Shown here one piece after another: positions 62,413 through 64,000 of a DNA stretch of 64,000 nt (its first letter is position 1; each line of letters begins with the position of its first letter). The notes beneath the pieces are model-generated. The model was not told the DNA's origin. It did no database searches and was given only the letters and a program-made list of their open reading frames with translations. A program made the position numbers and the translations under genes. The stretch lies in contig NZ_NOYD01000013.1 in the NCBI RefSeq assembly GCF_002258315.1, positions 248,001 through 312,000 on the forward strand, given 5' to 3'. Source of the DNA: Rhodococcus sp. 06-462-5. GTDB lineage: Bacteria > Actinomycetota > Actinomycetes > Mycobacteriales > Mycobacteriaceae.

Positions 62413-63570
62413 TCAGCGACCGCTGAAGGCTTCCCGCAACCGCGAGAACAGGCCGCCGCTGTGCGCCGAACCGGTGGTGACGACCTCCGCCGAGTCGCGG
62501 TCGCGCATCGACCTGAGCTGTTCGAGCAGGTGGGTCTGCTTGCTGTCGAGCTTGGTCGGCACGATGACCTCGAGGTGGGCGTGCAGGTCGCCGCGAATGC
62601 CGGACCGCAGCTTGGGCATGCCGTGACCGCGTAGCACCGTCGTCGAATTCGGTTGTGTGCCTTGCTCGATGGAGATCTCGGTTGGTCCGTCGATGATCGC
62701 GTCGATGTTGACCGAGGTGCCGAGTGCCGCGTCGACCATCGGGACACGGACGGTGCAGTGCAGGTCGTCACCGTCGCGTACGAACACCTCGTGCTGCTGT
62801 TCGACGATCTCCACGTACAGGTCTCCCGCGGGTCCGCCGCCCGGACCGACCTCACCCTGAGAGGCCAGTCGGATCCGCATGCCGTTGCTCACGCCGACCG
62901 GCACCTTGACCGAGATGTCGCGACGCGACCGGACGCGACCGTCACCGCCGCACTTGCGGCAGGGGTCGGGGATGGTCTCGCCTGCGCCGCGGCAGGTGGG
63001 GCACGGGCGGCTGGTCATGACCTGGCCGAGGAACGAGCGCTGTACCGACTGCACTTCACCGGCACCGCCGCAGGTGTCGCAGCGGACCGGCTTCGAGTCA
63101 CCGTTGGTGCCCGAGCCCGTGCACAGGTCGCAGAGGATCGCCGTGTCGACGGTGATGTGCTTGGTCACGCCCGTGGCGCACTCGTCGAGGGTGAGCTTGG
63201 TCCGCAGCAGCGAGTCCGCTCCCGGCTGCACGCGGCCCTTGGGCCCGCGCTGGGATCCGCCCGCGCCGCCGCCGAAGAACGCCTCGAACACATCTCCCAG
63301 GCCACCGCCGAATCCGGCTCCACCGAATCCGCCACCGCCGCCTCCGCCGCCCTGCTGCAGCGGGTCGCCGCCGAGGTCGACGATGCGACGCTTCTCCGGA
63401 TCGGAGAGCACCTCGTATGCGGTGGAGATGTCCTTGAACCGAGCCTGCGCAGCCTCGTCCGGGTTGACGTCCGGGTGCAGTTCTCGCGCCAGCTTGCGGT
63501 AGGCGCGCTTGATCTCCTGGTCCGTCGCCTGCTGGCCGACGCCCAAAGTCCCGTAATAATCCCGTGCCAC
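62413..63570 (-). CDS. dnaJ2: Chaperone DnaJ (DnaJ2 type)
   Basis: This 385-residue Hsp40 has the J domain ([36 protein letters not shown], with HPD), a Gly/Phe linker ([25 protein letters not shown]), and four zinc-binding C-x2-C-x-G-x-G repeats ([41 protein letters not shown]). The C-terminal substrate domain ends LREAFSGR. As in mycobacteria, the copy beside hrcA is DnaJ2, apart from the dnaK operon. The order hrcA-dnaJ2-rsmE is conserved. Confidence 0.96.
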   Translation of the reverse strand: MARDYYGTLGVGQQATDQEIKRAYRKLARELHPDVNPDEAAQARFKDISTAYEVLSDPEKRRIVDLGGDPLQQGGGGGGGGFGGAGFGGGLGDVFEAFFGGGAGGSQRGPKGRVQPGADSLLRTKLTLDECATGVTKHITVDTAILCDLCTGSGTNGDSKPVRCDTCGGAGEVQSVQRSFLGQVMTSRPCPTCRGAGETIPDPCRKCGGDGRVRSRRDISVKVPVGVSNGMRIRLASQGEVGPGGGPAGDLYVEIVEQQHEVFVRDGDDLHCTVRVPMVDAALGTSVNIDAIIDGPTEISIEQGTQPNSTTVLRGHGMPKLRSGIRGDLHAHLEVIVPTKLDSKQTHLLEQLRSMRDRDSAEVVTTGSAHSGGLFSRLREAFSGR

Positions 63571-63668
63571 GTCGTCTCTTTCGTCCTAGAAGATGAATCT
63601 CGTTCGATGAAGCTGTGTGCCGGCCGCCCGTGCCCCCGCTGCCGGCGTTCGATCGGTTCTCGCTCGTC

Positions 63669-64000
63669 TCAGCGCTCGGCCAGGACCTCGCCGATGTACC
63701 TGGCAACCGCGGCGACCGACGCAATTGTTCCTGGGTAGTCCATTCGGGTCGGCCCGAGAACACCCATTCCTCCGAGGACCATGCCAGCCGACCCGTACCC
63801 GGTGGAAATCACCGATGTTCCGCGCATCTCCTCGACCTGCGTCTCCTCGCCGATCCGCACCGTGACGGTGCGAGTGTCCTGCGTCACGGCGAGGAGCTTG
63901 AGGACGACCACTTGCTCTTCCAGCGCCTCGAGTACCGCCCTGAGCGATCCGGGAAACCCTGCGTCGCCTGCGAAATCCGCGGCGTTGCGCGTCAGGTTCG
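63669..64000 (-). CDS. hrcA: Heat-inducible transcription repressor HrcA, 5' part outside window
   Basis: Only the C-terminal 110 residues lie in the window, the frame being open to base 64000. It reads [36 protein letters not shown] and closes with the family end [48 protein letters not shown]. HrcA represses groE-type and dnaJ genes via CIRCE sites; none is in the window. The gene lies 98 bases upstream of dnaJ2 on the same strand and is probably co-transcribed. Confidence 0.93.
   Translation of the reverse strand, partial: NLTRNAADFAGDAGFPGSLRAVLEALEEQVVVLKLLAVTQDTRTVTVRIGEETQVEEMRGTSVISTGYGSAGMVLGGMGVLGPTRMDYPGTIASVAAVARYIGEVLAER

Noticed and set aside
1-64000. CRISPR array, rRNA operon, replication origin or riboswitch
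   Set aside because: No regularly spaced direct repeats, no rRNA-like sequence, no cluster of DnaA boxes and no known riboswitch core were seen.

Overview
The window is high-GC actinobacterial chromosome, most likely Rhodococcus or a close relative, possibly the R. fascians/Rhodococcoides group. The evidence is gene content and order. Several blocks run in the order known from Mycobacterium tuberculosis: ahpE-DUF3052-aceE-mabR-fabD-acpM-kasA-accD6; dnaG-dgt; and glyS, smtB-zur, a small hypothetical gene, uppS, recO, amidase, era, the CNNM/CorC-type CBS protein, ybeY, phoH, rsmE, dnaJ2, hrcA. Mycolate-type FAS-II genes and a CdaR-type regulator fit a mycolic-acid bacterium. The genus is inferred, not proven. 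Layout: 1-6.3 kb holds a 5'-truncated mmsA, an iron alcohol dehydrogenase, a GabP-like permease, a renalase-like FAD enzyme, a conserved hypothetical gene and a nitroreductase. 6.3-14.58 kb is an accessory island, visibly poorer in G+C, ending at the 3' end of a tRNA-Val gene. It holds unfamiliar genes, a phage-structural-like fragment, two decayed IS3-family elements and two scars of a metN-metI-metQ methionine importer (metQ 3' end at 6335-6440, metN 3' part at 11702-12042), so the importer was apparently destroyed in place. The right part carries a DUF2971 gene next to a predicted nuclease-like gene, a candidate defence pair. 14.7-24.5 kb is the pyruvate dehydrogenase E1/FAS-II block. A near-perfect inverted repeat of the MabR type (TTTGT-N9-ACAAA) lies upstream of fabD, and there is no kasB between kasA and accD6. 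24.5-34.5 kb holds a cold-shock protein, DUF3145, a serine hydrolase, a molybdopterin oxidoreductase, tRNA-Met, a diguanylate cyclase, an envelope-associated cluster (membrane protein, lipoprotein, Tat-exported phosphoesterase), a universal stress protein and a GAF-ANTAR regulator. 34.5-39.4 kb holds a drug exporter, a small membrane protein missed by a length cutoff, a NUDIX hydrolase and a gamma-butyrolactone-type signalling locus: SDR, ScbR-like TetR receptor and AfsA-like synthase, the last two convergent and overlapping. 39.5-64 kb is housekeeping: tRNA-Asn, dnaG, dgt, a DUF218 protein, a two-component system with a DrrAB-like ABC exporter, a TPM-domain protein, glyS, smtB-zur with a candidate Zur box, a siderophore-binding lipoprotein with a candidate iron box, and the uppS-to-hrcA block. 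How it works together: acetyl-CoA supply (aceE) and chain elongation for mycolates (fabD, acpM, kasA, accD6) sit under one likely regulator. Metal control (SmtB/Zur and an IdeR-like box) is next to a metal-uptake gene. The butyrolactone locus suggests density-dependent signalling.
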